This document shows, piece after piece, positions 24,823-35,759 of a DNA stretch of 64,000 nt (the stretch's first letter is position 1; each line of letters opens with the position of its first letter). The translations under genes were made by a program, and so were the position numbers. The notes under the pieces were generated by a model. It searched no databases. It was not told where the DNA came from and saw only the letters and a program-made list of their open reading frames with translations. This DNA comes from Pseudogymnoascus destructans (taxonomy: Eukaryota; Ascomycota; Leotiomycetes; Thelebolales; Thelebolaceae). The stretch lies in assembly GCF_001641265.1 (NCBI RefSeq), contig NW_020167527.1, positions 1,116,001-1,180,000 of the forward strand. The letters are read 5' to 3'.

Positions 24823-26799
24823 ATGGGATGTACATCTTCTGTCGAGCGGCCTGACGGCGACATGCAGCCCCGCCGAATGCTCGAGGTCGACGAGCTCTGG
24901 AATACTTCAGGCCAACCGCCATTTGTAGCGAGGCCACCACCTGAAATGAACAGCGGCCCCCAAGTTGGGCGTTTGACTTCCAATACACACATCCGAAATC
25001 CAGGCGAAGGTTCTAACTTTCTCAACCAAAATATTTCTCTTTTACCAAACCAGGCACCTACAGCAGGAATCCAGCACTCGCCCGGGACATCCTTTCCTCA
25101 GGCCAACCAACAATATCAGGATCCTTGGGAAGCAAGAGGTTGTAAGTCCCAACATGTTCATGTTGATCCTACAATGCGCCTGACTCCATTTCTAACTTAT
25201 AGACCCAGCCGAAACCTTTTATAGATTTGAGCACTTCCACAACCTCGATACTCGGCGACACGGGCTTGATCAGATACCACAACTTCAAAGAGAGATAGAT
25301 CTAAGAGCCATGATGAACGCGGGCAAGAAGACGACCACTATAACCAAAGCCTGCAGTGTCTGCCTTGACCGGTTCTCGGGGCAGGACTCGGTGGGGACAA
25401 ACTTCCCATACAGCTGTGAGAGGTTCTGTGGGCAGGTTATTTGCATCACATGTCTAAAAGATTGGTTCATCGACGCTTGCAAAAATGAATCAAAAATGCC
25501 TCCACGCTGCTGTTGTACGGTGCCTCTTTCAGCTGTGTCTCATTTGTTGGCCAAGGATCAGGTAGGCTGTTTTGGCTCATTTGTTTGGAGCTCCTCACTA
25601 ACTAATGATAGGTTGATCTCTACAAAGCAAAGTTTGAGGAATGGCGAACTCCAGACCGCTTTTATTGTCCCGTCCCAACCTGCTCGACGTTTATTCCGCC
25701 CAGATTAATAAAGGAAGCATCTCGGCAAAATCAAATAAAGCAAACTTCGTCGGAATATTTGACGCCACAACCCCAGAATGAGAACCTCAACCTTGGAAAC
25801 GAGCAAATCCCATCACTATCTTCCTTCCACGAGCAATATTTCTCCAAGAAGGATGTCGACGTTAAATGTACCGCTTCTGTCTCACCCATCTCAACCGCAC
25901 TTTCTACCACCACGTGCCCAAAATGCTCCGTCTCGATCTGCACACGTTGTCGCCTAGTCCAGCATCCGGACGCTCCATGCCCTCAAACAGACCTCGACCC
26001 ACTTCTCGCTGCTCAGCTTGACAAATGGAAAATCAAGCGGTGTCCCAAATGCCGTGCTGGTGTGAGGAGAATGTTCGGCTGTGCTCACATCGAATGCCGA
26101 TGTGGAGCACACTTCTGTTTCGCCTGCCTCGAGCCCATTAAGAAGTGCGACGGACAATGCGAAGACGACGATTTCGACGATGACGACAATATGTCCGAAG
26201 ATGACTTGGATTCAGAAGACATTGACGCCCACATGGCTGTGAATGGCACTGAATTGGACCTCGGCGTTGAGCCATACAATCCAACCGTCGACACTTGGAG
26301 CTGCAATCACAGCTTCAAGCCAATTTACAAATTCAATGGGTACCTTTCAAATGGAAGGATTCTGAACCCCAAAAATGAAAATGACAGCTCCCTGGACTGC
26401 CAGGTCTGCTGGAAGGTGCTCTCCCCGCACTTGCCGCCAATCAACACCCGGAACCTGGGTTATAACATTGAACACCTAACACCCCCGACCGGTTTATCCA
26501 CCAAGCCAGGCTGGGTGCCTACGACTGTGGATGGCGAACCGGCGTGGATGTGCATGGGTAAGCACTTACTCTGCTACGGCTGTCCACAAGATACGATGCT
26601 AGACGAGAAAACAAGCAAGTACCGTTGCGAGTGCAGCGCTTTCTGTTTGAAGTGCGCGAAGGTCGTTGAAGGAGACAATATGCAGTTCGCCGAGGGGGGT
26701 GAGAAGAAGGATACCGACTTGGCGTACGATTGTGACTGCGGGATGATTGTCTGTGGGGGGTGCAAAGTTAAGCTGGACGATGAGATGGATGGGTCTTGA
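24823..26799 (+). CDS. RBR-type E3 ubiquitin ligase (RING-IBR-RING2), 621 aa
   Basis: Three exons (24823-25141, 25203-25561, 25612-26799) join in frame to 1866 nt. RBR ligases take ubiquitin from an E2 onto a Cys in RING2 before substrate transfer. The N-terminal ~110 residues are disordered and Pro/Asn-rich. RING1 follows (CSVCLDRF...CERFCGQVICITCLKDWF...CCC), then an IBR region (FYCPVPTCSTF...CTASV...CPKCSVSICTRCRLVQHPDAPC) and RING2 (CPKCRAGVRRMFGCAHIECRCGAHFCFACL), in which the Cys of FGCAHIEC is the likely catalytic residue. An Asp/Glu-rich linker and a further Cys-rich C-terminal region follow (CQVCWKVL, CECSAFCLKCAKV, CDCGMIVCGGCKV). Substrate unknown. It is the last intact conserved gene before the transposon block. 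Confidence 0.88.
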
Positions 26800-27090
26800 T
26801 TGCTATGAAGTTACCTGTGCCTGTCATCATTTGACGGGCGGTGGTAACAGCAGTTTTCCATGACAGGGCGAAGGTGGCTTATTTTATGCGTTGGCTGAAT
26901 GCCAGGTTTCCCTAGGCTTCGAAAAGATTTCAAAATTGCGGCATATCTGGGGGTGGCTTTTGAGGATAGGAGTTTTATCTGGGCTGGCTGAATTTTGTAG
27001 AGTAATTATAGGTCGACGCCGGTGATTTGATGGCTGCAGATTTGCACTGTTTAACAGACAGGGTTAGAAAATCAATTATAATCATGATTA
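26800..27090. other. 3' flank of the RBR gene up to pogo copy 1
   Basis: No gene seen. It ends with an AT-rich palindromic stretch (AATCATGATTA) whose final TA (27089-27090) is the target duplicated by the pogo element. Confidence 0.4.
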
Positions 27091-28950
27091 ACGTGCATGT
27101 ATAACGAAAGTGCCAAACAAGCGAAAGTGCCAAAATATCGCGACTACCCCATAAGAATTGCGATAAATCCACCACAACAATATAAATTAATTAAAACTAC
27201 TCGGAGTCCTCTTCCTCAGACCTGTCTATTACAATCTGACAAGTGCGCGCATTGTGTCCAGTCTCACCACACTTGCCACAGCGACGTGCATGGGTTTCTT
27301 CCCTTGGCTTCTGACCACTACTTGCCCTTATTTCTTGCTCTACTTGCTGCACAACGTCCCTCTCGTCCTGTAGCTCCTGTGCTACCTGTTGACTAAGTGA
27401 TCCTCCTTGCTGTAGTCGTGTTTTTTTAGCTCTCCGGCGCTTGCTTAGCACTTCATTTGCCTGTCGCAGGTTTTGGTTCTCTGCTTTTAACAATGCTAAT
27501 TGATGCATTATTTGCGATGCACCCTTTGTAAACTGGTCAACAGCTGCATAGATTAAGGTTGGAGAGCTATTTTGATGATGCGCAATTCAGTTTTTAATGA
27601 AAGTAGACTGTGATACAGCTTCAGTTGGGTTATTTGGTGTCTGAGAAACCCATGGTTGAGCGGTGTTTGGGCGAGAGGTTGGAGGTGTTGGCGTCTTAAA
27701 CCTAAGGTCAAGTGTAGATATTACACTCTCAGGGCTAAATGGAAGAAGCCCAGCACCTCGGAATCCTCCCTGAATATTGCTTTCTGTCATTGCAATGTTA
27801 AATGCAGCTTGGAAGGCAGGAAAGAAGTCATCCTTAGTAATGTGAATAATATGAGCCCGCATCATATCTTCAATTTGCCGACTGTAAGCTCTCTTTAATG
27901 GGCCAAAACAGCCAACATCAAGTGGTTGGAGTATATGGGAAGAGTGAGCAGGCATACAAAGCGTAATAATGTTGTGTTCTTTGCAGTACTCCTCAAACTT
28001 GTCTGAGTGGTGGCTCTCATGACCATCAAGGACTAACAAGCGATAACCACCAACACTCCGGGGCTTTGTGTGCTTCTCAAAATGCTGAATCCAATCCATA
28101 CCTCTCTCGTTTGTAGTCCAGCCATTTGCAGTAACAGCGATTACCCAATCTGCTGGAAATCCGCTATTCTCATACCAAGATGCAAGGTGGTTTTTACCTG
28201 CCACAATGACAAATGGCGGCACTGCCCAACCTTGAGAACTAACGCCTTGGATTACTGTAACCCATTCCCGATTGCCAGGCTGCACCTTTTTTGCCTTTGC
28301 CTGCCCATCTGAGCTCGTTACTACCGTTGCGCTTGAGATGACGGCCATCATAAACCCAGTCTCATCAAAGTTGTAGATATCTGCATTGTTGATGCCATAC
28401 TTTAGAATTGTGTTCCATACAAGCTCAAACCAGCCACGAATGACTTCTGGATCTTTGCACTTAGCCCTCTGGTAGTCGTATTTTCGCTGGAAGCGTGTCC
28501 AGAGCTCTACATGGCGCTTAACAAAGTTTGAAGCCCAACGTGACCCGACGCGTGGCACGTCACGTGTTGCAAGTAGTCGATTTGCCATATCTTCAACAAT
28601 AGACAACTGAGGAGGGAACCCTTTAGCAGCTAAGTCAAGTATATACTGAACAAGAACTGATTCCTCTAGGTTACTTAATTTCCGTAAGTTGGCTTGGATA
28701 TCGCGTCGTGAAGGTACGCCTTGTAAACGGTGACGTAGCTTGCGGTGGTCTACAGAATAGATCCTAGCTGCAACTCGAAGGCGCAAATTTGGGTCGCTTT
28801 GCATAGCTTGGATAGCTAGCACTAATTTGCTTTCATCATTTTTATGGCGCATGTTTTGTTGTGGAGGAATTTAACATTTAGTTGGGGGGGTTGGTCACCG
28901 CATGATTTTGGCACTTTCGCTTGTTTGGCACTTTCGTTATACATGCACGT
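27091..28950 (-). mobile_element. Pogo-like (Tc1/mariner superfamily) DNA transposon, copy 1
   Basis: 1860 bp bounded by 46-bp perfect terminal inverted repeats (27091-27136 and 28905-28950) and flanked by TA duplications at 27089-27090 and 28951-28952. Each TIR contains two direct copies of CGAAAGTGCC separated by 7 bp. One transposase gene on the minus strand fills the element. Copy 2 at 52502-54361 has exactly the same length. Boundaries are read directly from the TIR and TA. Confidence 0.95.
27197..28852 (-). pseudogene. Pogo DDE transposase, copy 1, one internal TGA
   Basis: 551 sense-length codons in one frame with a single TGA at codon 422 (27587-27589). The N terminus has a psq/CENP-B-like helix-turn-helix region (about residues 10-110). 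The DDE_1 core shows the three acidic residues: Asp in NFDETGF, Asp in LVLDGHESHH and Asp in LQPLDVGCF. After the TGA the frame continues with a predicted coiled coil (ALLKAENQNLRQANEVLSKR) and a CCHC zinc knuckle (CGKCGETGHNARTC) before an acidic end. Copy 2 has an Arg codon where this copy has TGA. The catalytic domain itself is uninterrupted, so a product truncated after residue 421 is possible. Confidence 0.9.
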
Positions 28951-28993
28951 TATTTAGTCGTAATCATAATCATGATTATTGATAAAGCGTATA

Positions 28994-30284
28994 ACGTATT
29001 TCACATACGAGTGACGCACACAAGCGAGTGACGCACCAAAACACCAAAAACGCGTCAACTTACTTATATGAACAATGGCACCACCAACTCAAGCTAAATC
29101 CTCTAATCAAGAGGGTAGGATACTTCTAGCTATCCAATCAATTAAACAAGGCCATATTCAAAAGTATTCGAGCTGCTGCAATGTCGTACGATGTCCCTGA
29201 AGCAACACTTAGATGACGCGCTCATGGTGCTACTTCTCGACGCGACTCTACCCTCAACTTACGAAAATTAACTTTGTACGAAGAATCAGCTCTTGTTCAG
29301 TACATCCTCAACCTAGATTCACGTGGATTTCCGCCCCGGCTGCAAGGTGTGCAAGAAATGGCAGACCTTATACTCTCTGAACGAGGCGAGAGCAGCTCTG
29401 CTAGGAAGAACTGGACTACCAACTTCATAAAGCGTCGTACGGAAATCAAAGCAAAGTTAAGTCAGAAGTACGATTATAAACGGGCAAAATGCAAAGATCC
29501 TAAGATAATTCAAGAGTGGTTTTCTCTCGTATGAAACATAGTCGCAAAATATGGCATCTTAGAGTAGGATATCTACAACTTTGATGAAGCAGGTTTCGTA
29601 ATGGGAGTTATTGCTACTGCAAAGGTAGTCACAAGCTTAGGAGCAAAGAGCCGTCCAAAGACTATATAGCTAGGAAATAGGGAATGGGTGTCTATTATCT
29701 AAGGTATTAATTCATACAGATGGGCACTCCTGCCATTCATCATTTTCAAGGCGTAGAATCACCTCTCTGCTTATTACAAGGACTTAGGATTACCAGACAA
29801 TTAGGTGATTATGCTAAGTGAGAATGGGTGGACTTCTTCAATTAGGTACGAGTGGATTTAACACTTTAATTAACATACAAACAGTCGTTCAATTAGAACC
29901 TATCACCTTCTCATTATTAACGGACATGAGAGCCACCTCTTCGCTCAATTTCAACACTACTGTATAGAACGGAAGATAATCACCCTCTATATGCCACTAC
30001 ACTCCTCGTACATTCTTCAGCCACTTGACGTTAGCTGCTTTACTCTACTAAAGCTTTCGTACGGACGTTAGCTTGAAACATATCAAGAGTGGGTTCCGAG
30101 CTATAGGACTAGTTCTGTATGAGCCATAGAATGTTCTCTCTCACTTGAATCTACACTTCAGAACTCCGACTCCTCCTATAGTTAAGAGCAACAATTAGAC
30201 TTCAAAGACCCTCAACTATAAGGGAGCTTAACTTTCAAACAGAGCACATTAAGAACCGCATCATATGACATCAGAACAGCTCTC
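28994..30284 (+). mobile_element. Decayed pogo-like element, copy 3
   Basis: It begins after a TA with a TIR of the same design as copies 1 and 2: two direct GAGTGACGCAC units 28994-29040. A transposase-like reading starts at ATG 29075 and is recognisable to about 30180: VQYILNLDSRGFPPRLQ, NFIKRRTEIKAKLSQKYDYKR, DIYNFDEAGFVMGVI, LGNREWVSII. It is broken by many stops and frameshifts; the longest open part is 29274-29534. No 3' TIR is visible: the right end is cut by the LTR material starting at 30285. Several stops replace Arg, Gln and Trp codons of the intact relatives. Confidence 0.8.
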
Positions 30285-30327
30285 TGTAATGGTGGGTGCA
30301 CCAGATGTGAGAATCTAGCCACCCAAG
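30285..30327 (-). repeat. Fragment of the ~935-bp LTR family, reverse orientation
   Basis: 43 bp matching the reverse complement of the 3' end of the LTR family seen at 30328-32092, 50362-52241 and 54581-62510 (begins TGTAATGGTGGGTGCACC). It abuts a forward LTR, so it looks like a remnant left after insertion and deletion. Confidence 0.75.
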
Positions 30328-31072
30328 TGTCATACTGACATTCGTTGCACTCAGTTTGCTATCAAACTCAAGAGCAAACTTAGAAATCTCCTCCTCAAAC
30401 CTACAAGTCACTATACATATTTTGGCTTGTCACACCAACAACAAGAGCAATACTACTCAACGATTGCTACAACCATCTATGATTCATTACACGTCATTGC
30501 TCCTTAGTTACTGGGCCGATATGACCACATAGCATATCTCTACAACCCTCTATGATTCATTACATGACATCACTCCTTAGTTACTGGGCTAATACTACAC
30601 ATGACATATCTCTATCAACTAGAGGCCTAGGAACATGAACAATAGCTCCAAAAGCTTCTACAACCCTCTATGATTCATTACACGTCATTACTCCTTAGTT
30701 ACCCACAAGATTGGTTAAGTTATGACATAATCTGTCTATAGGGGTACTCTGACCTTGGACCTCCTTTCACTTCCTATTGGCTAGGAACCTAGGAGATGGT
30801 TCTATGGGATTCTCTTACGTCGACTACAGTTACCAAGCCTGGTTAGTCATGGAAAGTCTTGGAAAATGAGAGAACTACACTCCTTTAGCATAAATAGGAT
30901 TGCCCTTTCCTTAAGAAAGGGCAAGCAGACAATACAGTAAATCAACTATCACATACTTCCACGTCTTTTCCAAGCTTCCAAGCATTGATCTTGTTATTCT
31001 TTGTTTCTGAAAAGTCAGTGAGTGTTACAGCTAAGTGCTAGTGCTATGGCTAGCACTTACGGCTGCAACCTC

Positions 31073-31275
31073 ATGTGATGGATAACATTGGATATCATGG
31101 ATATTATGTTACCATGTTATCCACGGCGATCCACGGAATGTCATGTGATGGATAACATTGGATATCATGGATATTATGTTATCCATGATATCCACAGGGA
31201 TCCATGGAATATCAGGTCATGAATAACATTGGATATCATGGATATTATGTTATCCATGTTATCACGGATATCCCT
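31073..31275 (+). repeat. Tandem ~70-bp repeat in LTR U3, three units
   Basis: Units start at 31073, 31143 and about 31214 and share GATAACATTGGATATCATGG. They occupy the U3 part of the solo LTR at 31023-31873. The complete chromovirus has an unrelated 86-bp tandem at the equivalent place. Confidence 0.8.
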
Positions 31276-31420
31276 TTGGCACGACGCCACTATATAAGTA
31301 GATAGTATTTCGTTAGATAGGAGCTTCGTGCTCAACTCAATATAGTATTCTTTACAATACTGTAATGTGTTACTTGGAAAGCCTTTGTGTTTAATCCCCT
31401 GCCTCCTCTGTCAAGTCAAC

Positions 31421-31818
31421 TGTAACGCTGACTTCTAAACAATAGAAGACACAGAGGTTTCTTGCGTAAGGTTGACTTGACAGAGGAGGCAGGGGATTAG
31501 ACACAAAGGCTTTCCAAGTAACACGTTACAGTATTGTAAAGAATACTATATTGAGTTGAGCACGAAGCTCCTATCTAACGAAATACTATCTACTTATATA
31601 GTGGCGTCGTGCCTCATGGGTAATCTGGATAGTTGGCGGATAGCTAGATATTCAGGATAGTTCGTGGATAGCTCAACTATCCAATATCCACTAGTTTCTG
31701 CAACTATCCATTAGCCCCGTCATATGGCAGCCTACCCCGCTTGCCCCCTGTGACGCACACGTCACGTTACTAGGCCCTGGCCCTGTAACCATGACATCAT
31801 GTTACTGTAGCCGTAGCA
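31421..31818 (-). mobile_element. Second solo gypsy-type LTR, nested and inverted
   Basis: A related LTR in the opposite orientation (starts TGTAACGCTG, ends CCGTAGCA), inserted into the LTR at 31023-31873 with TSD TCAAC at 31416-31420 and 31819-31823. With the surrounding LTR it forms near-perfect 143-bp inverted repeats (31278-31420 against 31471-31613). Confidence 0.87.
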
Positions 31819-32141
31819 TCAACCTTACGCAAGAAACCTCTGTGTCTTCTATCATTTAGAAGTCAGCGTTACACTGAGGTGCTAACCTCTGACTTACCCC
31901 CGAGTTCTCAGACTCAACATTTGTTACAACTTGTCTGAACCACTTCACTACATCATACACCTGATTGCTGCATTTTGGAATAGTCTAAGCTACAACCCTT
32001 TGGCTCTGTTTCCTAAGACAGTGTGTTGTTTTAGTAAAATCATCCCTTCCTTGGGTGGCTAGATTCTCACATCTAGTGCACCCACCATTACATGCACTAC
32101 AGAATATATACAATTGCCTTCTTCATTTTTATGAAGCTACA

Positions 32142-32776
32142 ATGGCTACTGAGGGCCGGCAAGCGACTCTTGAATGAGTATTACTCTCTATGGAGTTCTT
32201 ACTTGACCAGCTTGAGAATGGGAAGAAGCAATATGAGCAAGATCCATTATTAAGCCCCTGCTTTAATTATGCTTAGAAAGTAATGGATAAGTACTATGGC
32301 TTAACAGAATATATAATAGGTTACGTTATAGCTAATAACATATAGCTCGTCTACATATGTTGCTACATTAGTGCTTATTCTAAGCTAGAAATGGACTTAT
32401 ATCTATGATAATTGGCCAAAATCTTGGATAGAAGCTGCGAGAGCATCAGGTTAATCATTATGGGACAGATCATATATAGAGCCTAGTGATGCAAAGTCTG
32501 GATTTGAGCATTGGGCAAAGGCAAAACAGCAGCGTTATCAGCCTCTTCTTCAATACGAGTATCTCAAATACTGTCAATTGCCAGTTACCCCCGAATGTGA
32601 TGCTTAGAGGTTAGTGGATGGAGCCTGCTTAATGGACGGCATATCCAAATCTTCATAAAATGGCAATTGATATCCTATCGATACCAGCAATGAGCGCAGA
32701 GCCAGAACAGCTATTCTCAGGGGCTAAGATGCAATAGCCTAATACAGATCTGGCGCTAGGCCCAATACAGTTACCC
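32142..32776 (+). pseudogene. hAT-family transposase relic (C-terminal part)
   Basis: Translation shows the end of a hAT transposase broken by stops and frame changes: KVMDKYYGLTEY, WPKSWIEAARA, and the dimerisation region MAIDILSIPAMSAEPEQLF followed by SGAK, the hAT C-terminal domain signature. Only the last third of the usual protein is present. No terminal repeats found. The right side is cut by the Tigger-like element. Confidence 0.75.
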
Positions 32777-32812
32777 TAGTAGTCGGCCGACATTCCATTG
32801 ATATTGATCGTA

Positions 32813-34663
32813 CAGTATTATCTCGTTAAGTCGATACACGATTAGTCGATTTTCTGGATAACTCAATAACTTTCTTCGGATCCTTCCATTCGTCCAAATC
32901 ACGATACACAACGATATTGAGTCCCTTTTCCCAATTATCAACTTAAACTAATTACTGGACTACTCTTAGAATACCTTCAAAATGCCTTCGAAAAAGCTCT
33001 ATTCTATGTCTCTCGAACAGCGAAAAGCCCTCTGAACCTGGCATCGATCTCACCATCCGAAACCTACAGAAAAGGCCACTATACAGTGGTTCCTTGAGAA
33101 ATACAATCGTCGACTTAGCCAATCTACAGTCTCAGAATCCCTTAGCTCTCGATTTTTGGACCTTGACGATACTCCTAATACTCTGGAAACAAACAGCTCT
33201 AAAGCTCAGCGTCGCCACGCTGTCGCCTGGCCTGAATTAGAAGCTGCTCTTTATGACTGGCAGAGGCTTATTGAAGAGTGTGGCAGCATTACAACTACAG
33301 AAATCTTACAATCAAAGGTGAAGATTATCTGGAATCAGCTACCACAATACCGTGGACTACCTACGCCAGAATTTAGCTACGGATGGATCGTAAAGTTTTG
33401 ACAACGGCATAATATATTATATCGAACTCTACATGGCAAAGCTGGATCTATTGGTGTCACTGCAGAAGAACAAATGAAGGCTATACAAACTATTGCGGGG
33501 GAGTTTTTAGAGGACAATATTTACAACATGGATGAGACTGGGCTTTACTGGAGGATGAGCCCTTCAAAGGGCTTTACAACACGATCAATTCCAGGACAGA
33601 AGAAGGACAAAGCACGCATATCAGTAGCCATTTGTGTTAATGCTGCTGGAACAGATCGACTTCCTCTTTGGTTTATTGGAAAGGCTAAAAAGCCTCGAGC
33701 TTTACAACACGTTGATGTAGGGGCAATGGGTGGGGTTTGGAGGTGGAATAAGAAGGCTTGGATGAATCATTGGCTAAATGCTTTCTATACTCATATTGGT
33801 ATGTCACGTTCTATACTGTTTACAATGGATAACTTCTTGGCCCATATCGCTGCAGTGGAATCGACGCCTCCTCCTCCAAACATACGAATTATCTGGCTTC
33901 CTCCAAATGCGACCAGTCGATATCAACCTCTCGATCAAGGTATTATAGCCTCTTTAAAAAGCTATTATCGTCGGCAATGGCTCGAGTTCATGCTCGAATC
34001 TTTTAGCAACAACCTGGATCCAATCAAAACAATGACAATACACTTTGCAATTCGCTGGCTTATTCGATCATGGCATCATGAAGTTACAAATACGACTATC
34101 TACAATTGCTTTCGAAAAAGCACGATTCTTTTACGCCCAATACAGCTTCCTATACACCCACTCCCTGTTCTAAACGACTTATATCCTCGAGTACAACAAG
34201 CTGGTCATATATCAGACGCTATAGACCTTTCGAACTTTTTGAATCCAGCAGAGGAGGGAATACAAGAGGTGGAGGGAGGCTTAGATGAGGACACAATTCT
34301 ACAGGAGGCGATGGCTCCATTTATACAGGTTTCCGATGCTCAAAATGATGACGATGAGGAGCCCCAGCGTCCTGTGCTCACCACACTGAACGCTGTACAA
34401 GCCCTCCAAGTTCTGATTGAGTTCTCAGAATCTGAGAATAGTGGCATTACAGATCCAACATCATTTTTGCGCTCTTTAGAGCGCGTGGAGAGGCAATTAG
34501 TGGCCAAACAGGCCAATGAGTTGGTTCAAGGCACGTTGGATGGATGGATGGTTTAGCTGAGGGGCTACTTCGGGTCTACTTCAGATCACTTTCTAACTCG
34601 ATATTACTATAACTCGATATATTTATGCATGACCAATTACATCGACTTAACGAGATAATACTG
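32813..34663 (+). mobile_element. Tigger/pogo-type DNA transposon
   Basis: 1851 bp with TIRs of about 22 bp (CAGTATTATCTCGTTAAGTC at the left, its complement at the right end) and TA duplications at 32811-32812 and 34664-34665. It encodes one transposase on the plus strand and is a different subfamily from the 1860-bp pogo copies. Confidence 0.9.
32982..34556 (+). pseudogene. Tigger-like DDE_1 transposase with two TGA codons
   Basis: A single frame of 525 codons from ATG to stop, broken by TGA at 33033-33035 and 33399-33401. The N terminus has a CENP-B-type helix-turn-helix (SLEQRKAL, TEKATIQWFLEKYNRRLSQ). The catalytic domain includes NMDETGLYWRM, LFTMDNFLAHI and YQPLDQGII, supplying the three acidic residues, and the tail is acidic. 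Both TGAs sit where related proteins often have Arg (CGA-to-TGA), a RIP-like change. The catalytic part downstream of the second TGA is open for 360 codons. Confidence 0.88.
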
Positions 34664-35059
34664 TACTCCGTACTCTACATACTCGAGTACCGTAAGCTAC
34701 AATAGTCTAGTCTATTCTGGGCCTAGATGGTGGGGAACCGCTATTCCCCTGCCTTAGGCACTAACTACATAGCTTGATAACCAAATTCAATCCTCTCGGA
34801 TCCACATACAAAACTTATGAACATTACTTCCGTACTTATCCACTCTTTAAGGGCCTTCGTTTGAGCAATTGTAAGGAGCTTATTATGTCCTCCGCGGGCA
34901 ACTCGTATGTGATGAAGTCGAGCAATTGAAGATTAAAGCGTTGATTTTGATACTTTAAAAATCCGGCTTGCGGCAGCAACGGTTCAGATGGGTTTGCCGC
35001 AAGCCATTCACGAGCATCGGATAGAATAGGGTCTCAACGACGAGTATTACAACGGCCGT

Positions 35060-35759
35060 ACTGTGTCCTCCGCAAGCTCGGCCACGGTCGCTATTCTATC
35101 GTCTGGCTAGTACTCTACGAGCAGTACGTGTATATATAATTATAGCCCAAGCTAACGCACTTTTAGAGCCAACACCTATCAAGCCCTTAAAATTTAAAAT
35201 CCTAAGCGCCGAGTGCTATAGGCCCGATCCGTCACAGCAACCGTTTGAATTGTCCATCCTCGCCGAGACTCCTGTCGACCCCTCCCTGCTTAACGACCCT
35301 GCTGCATTACCCTCCAGCATCCCCTCCCGCGACCTGCGCAGCTATTACATCATAGGCTCCGTGAACGACCTCGATATCTGCCTCGGCGACTGGGTTGTGG
35401 CAGGATGGTCGCGCGAGCAGCGCGCGACACCAATTCAGCCTGTGCTTCTCCGCGCCCCCGAGGTAGTTATCTCCGCGCCCTGGGGCCCAGCGGTAGATAT
35501 CTGGAATCTCGGTGCTGTGGTGCTGGAGCTAGTGGATGGGGTGCATATGTTCGATGCGCGCAGCGGCCGTAATGTTAAGTACGATGTGAAGAAGTATGTT
35601 GAAGAGATGGTTAGGTTATTTGGGCGGTTTCCAAGGAGCTTGCTGGATCAGGGAAATAAGGATGTTGTGGTGAGGTGCTTTCATGATGATGGGAGCCCGT
35701 TTCCCAGGAAACGGAAGAAGGCAGCTGAGCTTGTGGATGAGCCGTGGTTATTAATCTAA
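35060..35759 (+). pseudogene. Fragment of an SRPK-like protein kinase
   Basis: At about 35067-35131 a glycine-loop segment reads VLRKLGHGRYSIVWL, typical of SRPK-like fungal kinases. After a possible intron with TTTTAG acceptor near 35166 the frame stays open to 35759 with the C-lobe: LLRAPEVVISAPWGPAVDIW, NLGAVVLELVDGVHMF, a MVRLFGRFPRSLL stretch and a closing AAELVDEPWLLI. The lysine strand, helix C, HRD loop and DFG are missing, so it cannot be an active kinase. It lies directly beside the transposon block, which may have contributed to its loss. Confidence 0.65.

Larger units (their letters stand above)
31023..31873 (+). mobile_element. Solo gypsy-type LTR inserted in the locus A LTR
   Basis: Starts TGTTACAGC and ends CAGCGTTACA. 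The final ~50 bp and the TATA-containing middle (GCCACTATATAAGTAG) match the LTR of the complete chromovirus at 55204-62202, while the U3 part differs, so it is a related subfamily. The flanks are GTGAG and CTGAG, a 5-bp TSD with one change. It is itself interrupted at 31421-31818. Confidence 0.85.
30328..32092 (+). mobile_element. Solo LTR (family TGTCATACTGAC...CACCATTACA), locus A, interrupted
   Basis: A solo LTR of about 914 bp net, with TG..CA ends, split by a gypsy-type LTR at 31023-31873. The sequence matches the two other copies over its length. No matching TSD: CCAAG precedes it and TGCAC follows, consistent with later deletion at one flank. It contains the family's TATA-like CATAAATAGG just before the palindrome TTGCCCTTTC/GAAAGGGCAA. 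No internal retroelement genes are present, so the superfamily is unknown. Confidence 0.85.

Noticed and set aside
31278..31613. Long hairpin considered as a fold-back transposon
   Set aside because: Fully explained by two related solo LTRs in opposite orientation, with TSD TCAAC at the inner one.
30285..32092. TGTAATGG/CCATTACA ends read as TIRs of a DNA transposon
   Set aside because: The same sequences are the ends of a TG..CA element with 5-bp TSDs at loci B and C, so they are LTR ends in two orientations.
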